A DNA stretch of 64,000 nucleotides from Streptomyces triculaminicus (GCF_017349075.1 NZ_JAFMOF010000007.1:83467-147466); one strand, 5' to 3'; positions 45,245 through 54,284 are shown, counted from the stretch's first letter. Notes: generated by a model from the sequence alone, not told the origin. Numbers and translations are program-made.

Positions 45245-45724
45245 TCAGCGGGTGCGTTCGTAGTGGCGGCGTGCTTTTTCGCGGTTGCCGCAGACGGCCA
45301 TCGAGCACCAGCGGGCACGGTTGGCGCGGCTGCGGTCGAGCAGGAACAACTGGCACTCGTTGTTGGCGCAGGGGCGTAGCCGGCCGGGCATGCGCTTCTC
45401 GGTGGCGGCCCAGGCGAGAACCACCTCGACGGCCAGCCGGGCGTGCGGCGGAGTCTTGACCGTCCACTGAAGACCATCCGAAGTGATCTCCGGGATCTGG
45501 TGGACCCCTTCGAGTAGCGGGCTCAACACGGCGGGCGAGCGTTCTCCGCGCACTATGTCCCGCAGGATGTCCCGCGTCTCGCGCAGCAGCGCCAGTTCCG
45601 CGCGGCTGCCTTCGCCGCCGTGCTCCCGCGCCCAGCGTCTGCCTCCGGCCGGGTCGCCGAGCGCGTCCTGTTCCTTGCCGTTGACCAGTGGCCTGCTGTT
45701 GAGCAGGTCCAGCAGCGTGTCCAT
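45245..45724 (-). CDS. CGNR zinc-finger regulator (ABATE domain)
   Basis: 159 residues. The C-terminal CGNR zinc finger is CANNECQLFLLDRSRANRAR followed by WCSMAVCGNREKARRHYERT, with four Cys and the name-giving CGNR. The N-terminal part (LDLLNSRPLVNGKEQDALGD) is an ABATE-type stress-binding domain. It is divergent from the alpha/beta hydrolase gene, with operator-like inverted repeats between them, and so probably controls that gene. Confidence 0.9.
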   Translation of the reverse strand: MDTLLDLLNSRPLVNGKEQDALGDPAGGRRWAREHGGEGSRAELALLRETRDILRDIVRGERSPAVLSPLLEGVHQIPEITSDGLQWTVKTPPHARLAVEVVLAWAATEKRMPGRLRPCANNECQLFLLDRSRANRARWCSMAVCGNREKARRHYERTR

Positions 45725-45764
45725 CGGGTACCACCCCCCTCTAACTGGATTAAGTCATTTGACA

Positions 45765-45802
45765 GGTTAGCTCACCCGTGCTCACATGACGAGGAGCTAA
45801 CC
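45765..45802. promoter_or_regulatory. Operator between CGNR gene and hydrolase
   Basis: GGTTAGCTC (45765-45773) and GAGCTAACC (45794-45802) are perfect inverted copies 20 bp apart. Related CTAAC sequences flank them at 45741 and 45828, with TTGACA at about 45759. The A/T-rich context in this GC-rich DNA points to the divergent promoter region. Confidence 0.6.
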
Positions 45803-45828
45803 AGATCAAAGACTTAAAGGGGTTAGAA

Positions 45829-46695
45829 ATGAGCTCGGTGCACCACCGGACCGCCACTGTCGACGGCCATGAGATCTTCTACCGTGAAGCCGGCCCCGCC
45901 GACGCCCCCGCGATCGTCCTGCTGCACGGCTACCCGACCAGCTCGTTCATGTTCCGCGAGCTCATCCCGCTGCTGGCCGACGACTACCACGTCATCGCGC
46001 CGGACCACCTCGGCTTCGGCCACTCCGACGCCCCCCTCGTGGGAGAGTTCACCTACACCTTCGACGCCCTCGCCGAACTCACCTCCGGACTGCTCGACCA
46101 ACTGGGCCTGGACCGCTACGCCCTCTACGTGCAGGACTACGGCGCCCCCATCGGGTGGCGCCTGGCGCTCCAGCACCCCGAACGGATTTCCGCCCTCGTC
46201 ACCCAGAACGGCAACGGCTACGAGGACGGTTTCGTCGAGTCGTTCTGGACCGACGTCTGGGCCTACGGGGCGAACCCCGGTCCCGACACCGAACCCGCCG
46301 TCCGCGCCGCGCTGAGCGTCGAAGCCATCCGTTGGCAGTACGTGCACGGCGTGCCCGATCCGAGCCTGGTCAGCCCGGACACCTGGGAGCACGACTTCGC
46401 CCTCGTCTCCCGCGAGGGCAACGACGAGGTCCAGCTGGCGCTGTTCCGCGACTACCAGAACAACCGCCCGCTCTACCCGCTGCTGCACGAATTCCTGCGC
46501 ACCAGCGAGGTCCCGGTGCTCGCCGTGTGGGGCCGCAACGACGAAATCTTCGGCCCGGCGGGCGCGCGGGCCTTCGCCCGCGACGCCAAGGACGCGGAGG
46601 TGCACCTGATCGACGGCGGTCACTTCCTGCTGGAGAGCCACCTGGACGTCGTCGCGGGTTACCTGCGCGGTTTCCTTGGGCGGGTGCTGGGATAA
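45829..46695 (+). CDS. Alpha/beta hydrolase (epoxide hydrolase / haloalkane dehalogenase type)
   Basis: 288 residues. The oxyanion-hole HGYP is at 33-36. The nucleophile elbow VQDYGAP has Asp103 rather than Ser, typical of epoxide hydrolases and haloalkane dehalogenases. Acid Asp238 (WGRNDEIFG) and His265 (DGGHFLLESH) complete the triad. The cap region (residues ~130-215) contains Trp/Tyr (FWTDVWAYG). Ribosome-binding site AAAGGGG. Probably induced through the divergent CGNR regulator in response to a xenobiotic; the substrate is unknown. Confidence 0.9.
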   Translation: MSSVHHRTATVDGHEIFYREAGPADAPAIVLLHGYPTSSFMFRELIPLLADDYHVIAPDHLGFGHSDAPLVGEFTYTFDALAELTSGLLDQLGLDRYALYVQDYGAPIGWRLALQHPERISALVTQNGNGYEDGFVESFWTDVWAYGANPGPDTEPAVRAALSVEAIRWQYVHGVPDPSLVSPDTWEHDFALVSREGNDEVQLALFRDYQNNRPLYPLLHEFLRTSEVPVLAVWGRNDEIFGPAGARAFARDAKDAEVHLIDGGHFLLESHLDVVAGYLRGFLGRVLG

Positions 46696-46700
46696 GTAGG

Positions 46701-46753
46701 GTCGGGGGCTGGAAACGGAGCTTTTGCAGGCCACCGCGCCAGTCCCGACTCTA
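46701..46753. repeat. Hairpin repeat, copy 2
   Basis: GTCGGGGGCTGG and CCAGTCCCGAC pair around a loop that shares GGAAACGGAGC and GCCACCGCG with copy 1 at 40675. Both end in GACTCTA. It lies directly after the hydrolase stop and probably acts as its terminator. Confidence 0.6.
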
Positions 46754-46842
46754 ATTAAGCCGCACGCCGTACGCTGCGGGCGCTGGTGAGGGAGAGTGAC
46801 GGCCTCTGCCCGGCGTCTGGTGAGGCGGGCTGGTTACGGAGG

Positions 46843-46931
46843 GCCAGCACCCGTCCCCCGCCACCGTCATGCGCATGCTGCGCGAGCACGACGAGCAGGC
46901 AGCCACGGATACGGTGGCCGAAGACGTCTGA
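46843..46931 (+). pseudogene. Serine recombinase C-terminal relic
   Basis: The short frame reads GQHPSPATVMRMLREHDEQA, then ATDTVAEDV and stop. This is the same C-terminal end as the resolvase relic at 54285-54485. Only about 29 residues remain. Confidence 0.55.
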
Positions 46932-47105
46932 CCAGCCCAGACTCCGTAACGTTCAATTCAGCAGCAATACCGGCGGAACCCCTCTCCCGCTCGTCGTAGA
47001 GGCGTTGGGCGAGCGCGGCCTGGTCCTCGGTGAGCTTCGGCTGGCGCCCGCCGACCCGGCCCCGGGCCCGCGCGGAGGCGAGCCCGTCGTTCGTATTCGC
47101 CAGAT
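46930..47105 (-). pseudogene. Serine resolvase C-terminal relic
   Basis: On the minus strand: ANTNDGLASARARGRVGGRQ, then PKLTEDQAALAQRLYDERER and GIAAELNVTESGLVRR. This is the hinge and C-terminal HTH of a Tn3-type resolvase/invertase; the catalytic domain is absent. It meets the previous relic tail to tail. Confidence 0.65.
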
Positions 47106-47342
47106 CGGGGTTCTGGTCAGCCGTCGAGGTGCGGCAGTAGCCGATGAGCGTTGTCGGAAACTACCCGAAGGACCGTTCTCCGACGTTGAATTCCGACGCG
47201 AGTTGCCGACGGTGCCCACCTGCGGGTTCGTGATCGCAGGCGCGAGTGTCGACAGACGATCGTTTGCCGACACTCGGGAGCCCTGGGATCCATGCCGGGA
47301 GTGTCCGGTCAGCGGCCAGGCGAATCTCCTGGGGGAGACTCG

Positions 47343-48011
47343 TCAGTGGGCAGCAAGGAGGCCATCTATCAGGGCGCGGAGCCCATCGAGGTAGGTGTTC
47401 TCGGCGGTCAGTGGTGCCCAACGGTCGGCGACCTGCGCCAAGCGCGGTAGTTCGTTCGGGTCGAGATCGGCGAAGACTCGCTCCCGGTAGGTGGGACCGT
47501 CGTCGTCTGCGCGTCGCCGGGCCGCCGTCGTCCGGACCACGATCTCTCCGGCGGTGTAGTACCAGATCGTGCGGTACCCGTGTACGGCCCGCTCGGGGGT
47601 CAGCCCGCTTTCGACCAGGCCGTCGAGGATCTGCTCGACGAACCACAGGGCGGATGTGGACATCAGGTCGTCGGCGGTCAGTACCTCCGCGATCCAGGGG
47701 CAGGCGGCGAGCGCCTCGTGGATCGCGGCAGCCGCGGCGACGATCCGCTCGCGAGGCTGGGCGGGCAGTTCGGGTCGGTGCAGCGCCCGTGCGGCGTAGT
47801 CGTCCAGCAGCAGGACGAGCAGTTCTTCCTTGTTGCGGACGTGGTGGTAGAGCGCCATCGGCGTGCTGCCGATCTCCGTGGCCAGCCGCCGCATGGTGAG
47901 GCGGTCGACGCCTTCCGCGTCCACGATCCGGCGGGCCGTTGCGATGACCTCCTCGCGGGAGATGCGGGGAGGTCGGCCGGGGGTTTTGCGCGGTGCGGAC
48001 GGTTGCGGCAT
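47343..48011 (-). CDS. TetR-family transcriptional regulator
   Basis: 222 residues from ATG 48011. The HTH is ATARRIVDAEGVDRLTMRRL followed by ATEIGSTPMALYHHVRNKEE, the TetR N-terminal signature. The C-terminal ligand domain is of the TetR_C tetracycline-repressor-like type (IWYYTAGEIVVRTTAARRRA). It is divergent from the MFS pump with a 57-bp intergenic region, so it most likely represses the pump and cupin. Confidence 0.93.
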   Translation of the reverse strand: MPQPSAPRKTPGRPPRISREEVIATARRIVDAEGVDRLTMRRLATEIGSTPMALYHHVRNKEELLVLLLDDYAARALHRPELPAQPRERIVAAAAAIHEALAACPWIAEVLTADDLMSTSALWFVEQILDGLVESGLTPERAVHGYRTIWYYTAGEIVVRTTAARRRADDDGPTYRERVFADLDPNELPRLAQVADRWAPLTAENTYLDGLRALIDGLLAAH

Positions 48012-48068
48012 GCCCTCATCATCCCCCAGGTGTCGACAGCGTGATCCCCTCAACGCTATTTTTCTTAC

Positions 48069-49517
48069 ATGTATAAAAATCTACGAGGGCGCCCCGGAGT
48101 GGTGCTGGCGGCGGTAGCCGTCGCCCAATTCGCCGTCGCCCTGGACTTGTCGGTGGTCAACGTCGCACTACCCGCGATCCGCACCGCGTTGGGGTTCGCA
48201 CCGCTCGACCTGTCGTGGGTCGTGCACGTGTACGCGCTCACCCTCGGCGGATTTCTGCTGCTGGGGGGCCGCGCATGTGACCTGTACGGCCGGCGTCGGC
48301 TGCTCGTGCTGGGCCTGGCCGTCTTCGGGCTGTGCTCGCTGGCGGGCGGGTTGGCCCAGGCGCCCTGGCAATTGATCGCCGCCCGCGCCGGTCAGGGCCT
48401 GGGGGCCGCCGCGGCCACCCCGGCCACGTTGGCGATGCTCACCACCACGTTCACCGAGGGCCCGCAGCGCGTGCGCGCGCTCGGGGTGTGGAGCGGGGTG
48501 AACGCCGCGGGGGGAGCGCTGGGCGTGCTGGCGGGTGGTCTGCTGACCGAGTACGCGGGTTGGCGCTGGGTGATGCTGATCAATCTGCCCATCGTGGCGG
48601 TGGCTCTCGCACTGGTTCTCGCAGGCGTACCCGCCGAAGCACGCCCCGCCCGGCGCGAGAGGCTGGATGTGCTCGGCGCCGCCCTGGCAACCGGCGGAGT
48701 CGGGCTGCTGGTGCTCGGTGTCGTGCGCACCGACGCCCAAGGGTGGGGCTCCCCTGCCACATGGGCGATGCTCGTCGCCGCGGCCGCGCTCCTGGCCGCC
48801 TTCGTCGTCGCCGAGTCCCGGGCCGCCGCACCGCTGTTGCGCCTCGGCCTGCTGCGCAACCGCTGGGTCGCAGGCGCCAACGTGCTGGTCTTCTTCTCCA
48901 CGGCCGGGCAGTTCGCGGCGTTCTACTTTGTATCCCTGTACATGCAGCAGGTTCTGGGCATGAGTGCCGCAGCAACCGGTGCCGCGTTCCTGCCCTTCTC
49001 CGCGAGCCTGGTTGCGGGCAGCATCGTCGCGACCCGCGTCACTGCGGCACGCACCCCTCGTACGTCCCTGGTGCCCGGCGCCCTGCTCGCCGCCGTCGGC
49101 CTGGCCTGGTTCGCCTTCATCAGTCCCGACGGCGGCTTCCTCACCGACGTGCTCGGCCCCTGCATCATCACGGGCATCGGCGTCGGACTGGTCATAGCCC
49201 CGATCGTCGCCGCCGCGACCACCGGAGTTGCCCCCCATGAGGCCGGCATGGCCTCCGGCCTCATGAACAGTTCCCGCCAGCTCGGCGGCTGCATTGGCCT
49301 GGCCGCCCTGGCGACCATCGCCGCGCACCGCACCGGCACGGCCGCCAACCCTGCTGCGCTCAACGACGGCTACGCCCTGGGCCTGGCCATCGCGGCCGCC
49401 CTCTTCATGATCGCGGCGGTTGTGGCGATCGGCGTGCTGCCCCACTGCCGGACCGAAATACCTGCGCCGCAGCCCGCAGCCCCCGCAGAGAACCGACTGG
49501 AAGGAACGCCGTCATGA
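48069..49517 (+). CDS. MFS drug exporter, DHA2 (14-TM) family
   Basis: 482 residues. Starts MYKNLRGRPGVVLAAVAVAQ with FAVALDLSVVNVALPAI (motif D1-like LDxTVVNVALP of DHA2 pumps) and motif A GGRACDLYGRRRLLVLGLAV. About 14 hydrophobic segments continue to residue ~465. No Shine-Dalgarno precedes the ATG, and a probable promoter (TTTTTCTTACATGTATAAAAAT) overlaps it, so a leaderless mRNA is likely. It overlaps the cupin gene by 4 bp. TetR gene divergent. Confidence 0.93.
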   Translation: MYKNLRGRPGVVLAAVAVAQFAVALDLSVVNVALPAIRTALGFAPLDLSWVVHVYALTLGGFLLLGGRACDLYGRRRLLVLGLAVFGLCSLAGGLAQAPWQLIAARAGQGLGAAAATPATLAMLTTTFTEGPQRVRALGVWSGVNAAGGALGVLAGGLLTEYAGWRWVMLINLPIVAVALALVLAGVPAEARPARRERLDVLGAALATGGVGLLVLGVVRTDAQGWGSPATWAMLVAAAALLAAFVVAESRAAAPLLRLGLLRNRWVAGANVLVFFSTAGQFAAFYFVSLYMQQVLGMSAAATGAAFLPFSASLVAGSIVATRVTAARTPRTSLVPGALLAAVGLAWFAFISPDGGFLTDVLGPCIITGIGVGLVIAPIVAAATTGVAPHEAGMASGLMNSSRQLGGCIGLAALATIAAHRTGTAANPAALNDGYALGLAIAAALFMIAAVVAIGVLPHCRTEIPAPQPAAPAENRLEGTPS

Positions 49518-49918
49518 CGACAACACCCCTCTCACCCGTCGATCTGCTCGCCGCGGCGCTGTACATCGGCCCCGACGGCGATGTCCGAGCCGCCGAACGG
49601 CGGATGACGAGCAGCGCCTCCGGCGTCTGGCAGATCGCAACATTCCACGTGGAGACCGACGCCGACGTTCACGCCGACCACTGGGAGATGCACCCGGAGG
49701 CCGAGGAGGCGGTGTGCTGCCTGACCGGCGGCGTCCGCCTCTACTTCCGCCCCGTCAGGCCCGACAGCGCCGAGGACATGGTGCAGTTGCAGGCAGGCAC
49801 CGCCGTGATCGTCCCCCGCGGTCGCTGGCACCGCCTGGAGCTGGACGGCCCCAGCAACCTGATGTCGATCACCCTTCGCCACGGCACACGCCTCGAAAAG
49901 CGCACCGAGGCTCGCTGA
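49514..49918 (+). CDS. Cupin-domain protein
   Basis: 134 residues: HADHWEMHPEAEEAVCCLTG carries cupin motif 1 (HxH-type positions partly conserved: H, H, E) and AVIVPRGRWHRLEL motif 2 with His. A small single-domain cupin, possibly metal-binding. ATGA overlap with the MFS gene shows co-translation under TetR control. Confidence 0.88.
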   Translation: MTTTPLSPVDLLAAALYIGPDGDVRAAERRMTSSASGVWQIATFHVETDADVHADHWEMHPEAEEAVCCLTGGVRLYFRPVRPDSAEDMVQLQAGTAVIVPRGRWHRLELDGPSNLMSITLRHGTRLEKRTEAR

Positions 49919-50294
49919 GCGGAATGCGGGCCCGGCAGATACGCTGCCGGGCCACCGGAGGCCAGCGCCCTGGCTGCTGGCGACACCCGCCGTCCCGGCC
50001 CCATGCTGCCTATGGGGTCGGTTTGGACAGGCCTCATCCGGCGAAGGGACAGCAGCCCTGGGCCGAGCTACAAGAGCTCTTCTGCCGGCAGCAACAGGCC
50101 CTGCTACGCCCAGGCCGCCGCGGCTGGTTCGGTTTGCTGTGGCTGGGGTGGTGGGTCAGGTCGCCGCTTCGGCACTGGAGGGCGCCGTGGCAGGACATGC
50201 CCCGCAGTGAGCTGCTGAGCTCCTGGGAACGCATGGCCCGCCGCTCCCACCCCGCACCCAGGACAGGGAAGACTCCTGAATCCGGCGCGGCCGT

Positions 50295-50420
50295 ATCTTT
50301 AGATAACAGCCGCACCCACCACCCTCCAGCCCGCACGCGCGCGCCCCTCGCCCCGCACTTTCGGGCACCACCGCAACCGCGGCGAGTAGTGTGGCTGGGG
50401 TAGGGCTGTTATCTAAAGAT
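50295..50420. repeat. Perfect 17-bp inverted repeats flanking 92 bp
   Basis: ATCTTTAGATAACAGCC at 50295-50311 and its exact reverse complement GGCTGTTATCTAAAGAT at 50404-50420. They are A/T-rich against a very GC-rich background, and the second copy ends 15 bp before the integrase ATG at 50435. Candidates: recombinase binding sites (attachment site or invertible segment) or operators. Confidence 0.7.
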
Positions 50421-50425
50421 TCAGG

Positions 50426-51255
50426 GTGGTGTCTATGGCTGCCGTACCCGGCCTCGAAGAACTCTCACGCTGGCTCCAGCGCGGCTACGGACGACCCCTG
50501 CGCGACGGCACCGCCCGCGCCCTCCAGGGGACGACACCGGAGCACTACGGCGAAGACATCGCCGACTGGCTCCGCTGGAGCGCCGACCACGGCATCAGCC
50601 CCTGGCAGGCCGACCACACCCACGCCCAGGACTGGCTCGACCACCGTGGCGGCGCCCTGCGATCCCGCGCCCGCTACTTCAACGCCCTCCACACCTTCTA
50701 CATCTGGGCGGTCTCCGAGAACCTGTGCCGGCACAACCCCTTCGACGAACGCCTCCGCCCCGACCTCCGCGACGAACCCGGCCTCCCCGTCATCGCCGCC
50801 ACCCACATGACCGCCCTCATGCAAGCCGCCGACGGCCTCTACGCCCCCGTCACCCCCCGCAACAGGGCCCTCATCTACGCCATGCTCGCCGGCCTGCGCC
50901 CCGGTGCCATCGTCCGCCTCGACACAGGCGACCTCCGCCCCCGCGGAACCGACACCACAGCCAAGATCTGGCAGAAAGGCGGCGGCACCCGCGAGATGAC
51001 CCTCCCCCGCTACTCATCCTCGCCCTCGACGCCTACCTCCCCCACCGCCTCGGCCCCACCCCCGGCCCCCTGATCACCACCCGCACCGGCAAACGCCTCG
51101 ACAGCAACGTCACCCCCCCCGCACCGTCCTCCGCACCATCGCCGCCCAACACCCCCCTCCTCGCCGACTTCGCCCCCACCCTCACCCCCGACGCCATCGC
51201 CACCAGCGCCCGCAACCACAGCACCTCCCCCACCGGCACCATCACCGCCGCGTAG
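50426..51255 (+). pseudogene. Tyrosine recombinase/integrase, frameshifted
   Basis: The N-terminal SAM-like domain (LQGTTPEHYGEDIADWLRWS, ARYFNALHTFYIWAVSENLC) and the start of the catalytic domain with the first Arg (ALIYAMLAGLRPGAIVRLDT) are clear. Near 51010 the frame shifts to LLILALDAYLPHRLGPTPGP with LITTRTGKRL. A second shift in a C-run near 51115 leads to RTVLRTIAAQHP. The usual HxxR and final Tyr are not found in a normal context. Start GTG 50426 or ATG 50435. Probably inactive. Confidence 0.72.
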
Positions 51256-51313
51256 CACCACACGCCCGTACGACGGGCTTGAGCGGCCCCGGCCGGGCGC
51301 ATTTGCGTAAGGC

Positions 51314-52351
51314 TCAGAGCGTCGTGCCGTCGGGGAGCTCCTTCTTCGCGTTGACCACGGCCCGCTTGATGACCACGGTCTCGTAGGTGACGGCGCCAGG
51401 GTCGAGGCCCCGATACGGCTTGACCAGCACGTCGCGCTGGCCAAGGTACTCATAGGTGTTCCTGTCGAAGATCCACTCCTGGCGGCTGTTGAGGCTGGTG
51501 TGAGCAATTGCGACACCGGTGCGGCCGGTCGCGTCGACGGTCTTGTCCACGAGCGTGACGCCCGGGATCTTGGCAGCCGCCTTGAACAGTGCGGCGCTGA
51601 TCTGCGGCGTCGCGATCTGCTCCTCCAACAGCTGGCCGATCTCCCCGAACGCCGTCCAGTCGGCCTGCGCATCGCCCATCCTGCCCGACCCGTAGAGGCG
51701 CTTGAGCAGGACGTCGGGGTCGGTGGGGAGCATCTTGACGCTGTTGTAGGAGCCCCGGTCGGTGACTTCACGGGCAGGGTCGAGGTCGAGGTCCTCGCCC
51801 TCCTTGTCCATGAACTTATGGCCGGGCTCGTAGATGAAACTCTTGAGGCCGTCGGGCGAGTGCCAGACCTGGCGCGAGTGCAGCGGATTAACCACGAGCT
51901 TCTCCTTTCCGCCTGCCCTGTCGACCCACCCGCCCGTCACCTTGCTCTCCACGTAGATGTACTGGTCCTGCCGGGGCTCCAGGACCGGCTGCCGTGCCGC
52001 CGCGAGCGAGATGCGGTCGACGGTCGCCGACAGCCCTTTGGTAGTGCCGGGTTCCAGCTTCGTGCCGGCCTTCGGCGGGCGGATGTCCGTACCCGAGGTA
52101 CCCGAGCCCCCCGGGGCGACGATCACGGCGCCCGCCATCACGGCCGCGGCGGCTGGAAGCGCGACCCAGGCCGTGCGGCGCGCACGGGAGCGCGGCGCGC
52201 ACGGGGCAGTCCGTTGCGCCTCGGCCCACAGGGCCTCTTCAAGCAGGGCCTGCCGGGCCTCCGGCAGGGCGGTCTCGGCCTGCCGCGGGAGCAGGAGGTC
52301 GAAGTCGCCGAGGTCGAGCGGCTCTTGGGGCCGCCGGAAGATACGCATCAT
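51314..52351 (-). CDS. CU044_5270-family membrane protein, sigma-factor partner
   Basis: 345 residues from ATG 52351 (ATGA overlap with the sigma gene). A cytoplasmic N-terminus of ~60 residues, one membrane helix (TAWVALPAAAAVMAGAVIVA) and an extracytoplasmic domain (QDQYIYVESKVTGG, RQVWHSPDGLKSFIYEPGHK) are typical of the family. Its members are routinely encoded behind ECF-type sigma factors and are thought to act as anti-sigma or signal-transducing partners. Confidence 0.88.
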   Translation of the reverse strand: MMRIFRRPQEPLDLGDFDLLLPRQAETALPEARQALLEEALWAEAQRTAPCAPRSRARRTAWVALPAAAAVMAGAVIVAPGGSGTSGTDIRPPKAGTKLEPGTTKGLSATVDRISLAAARQPVLEPRQDQYIYVESKVTGGWVDRAGGKEKLVVNPLHSRQVWHSPDGLKSFIYEPGHKFMDKEGEDLDLDPAREVTDRGSYNSVKMLPTDPDVLLKRLYGSGRMGDAQADWTAFGEIGQLLEEQIATPQISAALFKAAAKIPGVTLVDKTVDATGRTGVAIAHTSLNSRQEWIFDRNTYEYLGQRDVLVKPYRGLDPGAVTYETVVIKRAVVNAKKELPDGTTL

Positions 52352-52974
52352 CGGTTCCACTTCTCGTACGGCCGGTTCAGGTTCAGGCGCAGGTGGAGGT
52401 GCTCGGGCCGCCGGGCAGCCGTCTCGTCCGCGTGCTGCCGGAGCTCGTGTTCGGCGAGCTTGCGCAGGCGCTCCCGGGCCCGGAACAGCCGCGACCGTAC
52501 GGTGCCGACGGCCACGCCCAGGGCCTCGGCCGCTTCCGCATAGCTCAGGCCGGACCAGACGCAGAGGGTGACGACCTCGCGCTCCGACCGGCGCAGCTTC
52601 CCCAGGGCGTTCTTCGCGGCGGTCAGCTGTTCGGCGTCCGCCATCCTGCCCACCACTTCACCCGCGATGTCCGGCACGGCTTCCTTGGCGGGCATGCGGG
52701 CCAGGGCCTTCTCATGGCGGCGGGCGGCACGGTTGGTGTTGCGCTGGACGTTCACCGCGATGCCCATCAGCCAGGCCTTCGCACCGTCCGGCTCCTCGGG
52801 AAGCTTGGCGCGGAGGCGCCAGGCCTCCAGGAACGTGAGCGAAACAACGTCCTCGGCGGTGGACCAGTCACCGGTGGCGCGGAGGGCATAGCGATGGACG
52901 ATCTGGGCGTGCGAGCGGAAGAGATGGCGGAAGGAATCCGGGTCGCCGTCCCTGATGCGGGTGTGTATTGACAT
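52348..52974 (-). CDS. ECF-type RNA polymerase sigma factor
   Basis: 208 residues from ATG 52974; upstream frame to 53088 is not needed. Region 2 (FRHLFRSHAQIVHRYALRAT, TAEDVVSLTFLEAWRLR) and region 4 (LRRSEREVVTLCVWSGLSYA, EAAEALGVAVGTVRSRLFRA) are complete and separated by a linker. It is coupled by 4 bp to the CU044_5270-type gene downstream. Confidence 0.93.
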   Translation of the reverse strand: MSIHTRIRDGDPDSFRHLFRSHAQIVHRYALRATGDWSTAEDVVSLTFLEAWRLRAKLPEEPDGAKAWLMGIAVNVQRNTNRAARRHEKALARMPAKEAVPDIAGEVVGRMADAEQLTAAKNALGKLRRSEREVVTLCVWSGLSYAEAAEALGVAVGTVRSRLFRARERLRKLAEHELRQHADETAARRPEHLHLRLNLNRPYEKWNR

Positions 52975-53221
52975 CACGTCTGGATATGTCCGGTGGGAGG
53001 CACGGGTTCCCATGATGTGGGTCACACGACCAGACGATCTCCCCACCCTTTTCCCGGCCACTCCTTTACAGAACCGGAGCGCCGCCACCGCCCCGAGGTA
53101 CGGCGGGGCGTGACGTGTCAGAGGGCCGCCACGCCGAGGGCCAGGCCGATGCCGATGGCCCCCGCATTCAGGCGCGTGTCCGACCGGTTGGGTGAGCAGA
53201 ATTGACGACGTCGGACAATCC

Positions 53222-53719
53222 TTAGTGGTCGAACGTCTCGAAGGTGACGACTGCGGTGTCCCTGCTTTCCCAGCGGACGTCCACCCTCACCTCGTCGGCC
53301 TGCAGGCTGCCCGGCGGCCTGAGGATGCCGAGGGCGAGCCCTTCCTTCCGTTCCACCACACTGTCGGATCCCACCCCGCCCGGCTGATTCCGCTCTCCTG
53401 AGAGCGAATCGAGCCAGGGGCGGGCACCGGCGCGCGGCATACGGAAGGTGCCCGACTGGGTGTGGCCCGCAAGGCCGCCGCTGAGCTCGGTGCACCGTTG
53501 GTCGCTCGCATGGTCGGGAAGCGCCCAGCCCATGGCGTACATGGCCTCCGAGCAGGCCATCGAGCGTTCTTGAAAACCTTCGTCAACGGTGTCCTTGACC
53601 CCGGTGAAGGCGTACGTCAGGCCACCCAAGGCTGCAGTCGCGGCTAAGGCGATGAGCCACAGTGCCTTGCGGCGCTTCGGGCGAGGGGCGGGAACTGGGA
53701 TCTCCGTGGCTGTAGACAT
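53222..53719 (-). CDS. Single-pass membrane protein, hypothetical
   Basis: 165 residues from ATG 53719 (MSTATEIPVPAPRPKRRKAL). The membrane helix is ALWLIALAATAALGGLTYAF. The outer domain has two Cys (MACSEAMYAMGWALP, QRCTELSGG) and ends in WESRDTAVVTFETFDH. Function unknown. Confidence 0.78.
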   Translation of the reverse strand: MSTATEIPVPAPRPKRRKALWLIALAATAALGGLTYAFTGVKDTVDEGFQERSMACSEAMYAMGWALPDHASDQRCTELSGGLAGHTQSGTFRMPRAGARPWLDSLSGERNQPGGVGSDSVVERKEGLALGILRPPGSLQADEVRVDVRWESRDTAVVTFETFDH

Positions 53720-53739
53720 GGAGAAAGTATGACTAGGCA

Positions 53740-53820
53740 GTGTCTGATGGCTCTTTGAGGAGGTCACGGAGCCAGATGACGATGACGGCGGTGGCCAGGG
53801 TGCCTGTCCCGTCTCATCCG
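53740..53820 (-). pseudogene. IS transposase C-terminal relic
   Basis: On the minus strand the sequence reads ATAVIVIWLRDLLKEPSDTA, the typical last residues of several streptomycete IS transposases. Nothing upstream continues it. Confidence 0.45.
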
Positions 53821-54099
53821 GGTTGGCAGTGACTGGACCTCCGACCTGCAGAGCTGCCAGGTGGTGTGGGAGCCGCGTCGGTCGCTGATCTCAATCGAGT
53901 TGGCTTCCGCAGAACCGGAAGCCGATCGACGCGCCTGGCTGGGAGTCCCGAACCGCTGCCGTTGCACGCGAAGCGGTGAGAATCCGACAACACCGATGAG
54001 ACCGAGTGGGAATCCGCCAGTTGCAGTGCGACAGGACAGTGCCGTGGAGGCCCTGTTCTCCCGAAGCTACGACGACATGACAAGTAGCTCTCTGTAATC

Positions 54100-54270
54100 A
54101 GAGTGACGCTCGGTCGGGGAGAGCGGGGCGCGGTTCGGGGACTTCGCCAACCTGGAGGGCGGCGAAGTCGGCGTGGGCCTGTTCGACGGCTTCGGGGTAC
54201 GCCTCGCGCTTGGCGTGCTCGGCGAGCGCCCGGTAGAGGCCCCGGTGTCCTAGCTCAGACACCAGCCGCA
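54100..54270 (-). pseudogene. C-terminal fragment of an unknown protein
   Basis: TLRLVSELGHRGLYRALAEH, AKREAYPEAVEQAHADFAAL and a Pro-rich tail ending DRASL. The first codons are also present, in inverted orientation, at 56894. The upstream part is replaced by the resolvase relic. Family unknown. Confidence 0.4.
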
Positions 54271-54271
54271 A
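54244..54271 (-). repeat. 28-bp inverted copy, left
   Basis: In reverse complement it reads TTGCGGCTGGTGTCTGAGCT followed by AGGACACC. An identical 28-bp copy lies in the opposite orientation at 56894-56921. The inner part TGGTGTC...GACACC is itself nearly palindromic. Confidence 0.7.
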
Positions 54272-54284
54272 GGTAGCCGGGTGA

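Noticed and set aside
48168..49445. 425-codon minus-strand frame antisense to the MFS gene
   Set aside because: Composition (Gly/Gln/His/Arg) and lack of hydrophobic or catalytic motifs mark it as a shadow of the pump gene.
51557..52571. Plus-strand frames across the sigma factor and its partner
   Set aside because: Antisense shadows; the minus-strand sigma regions 2 and 4 and the 4-bp coupled partner gene explain the sequence.
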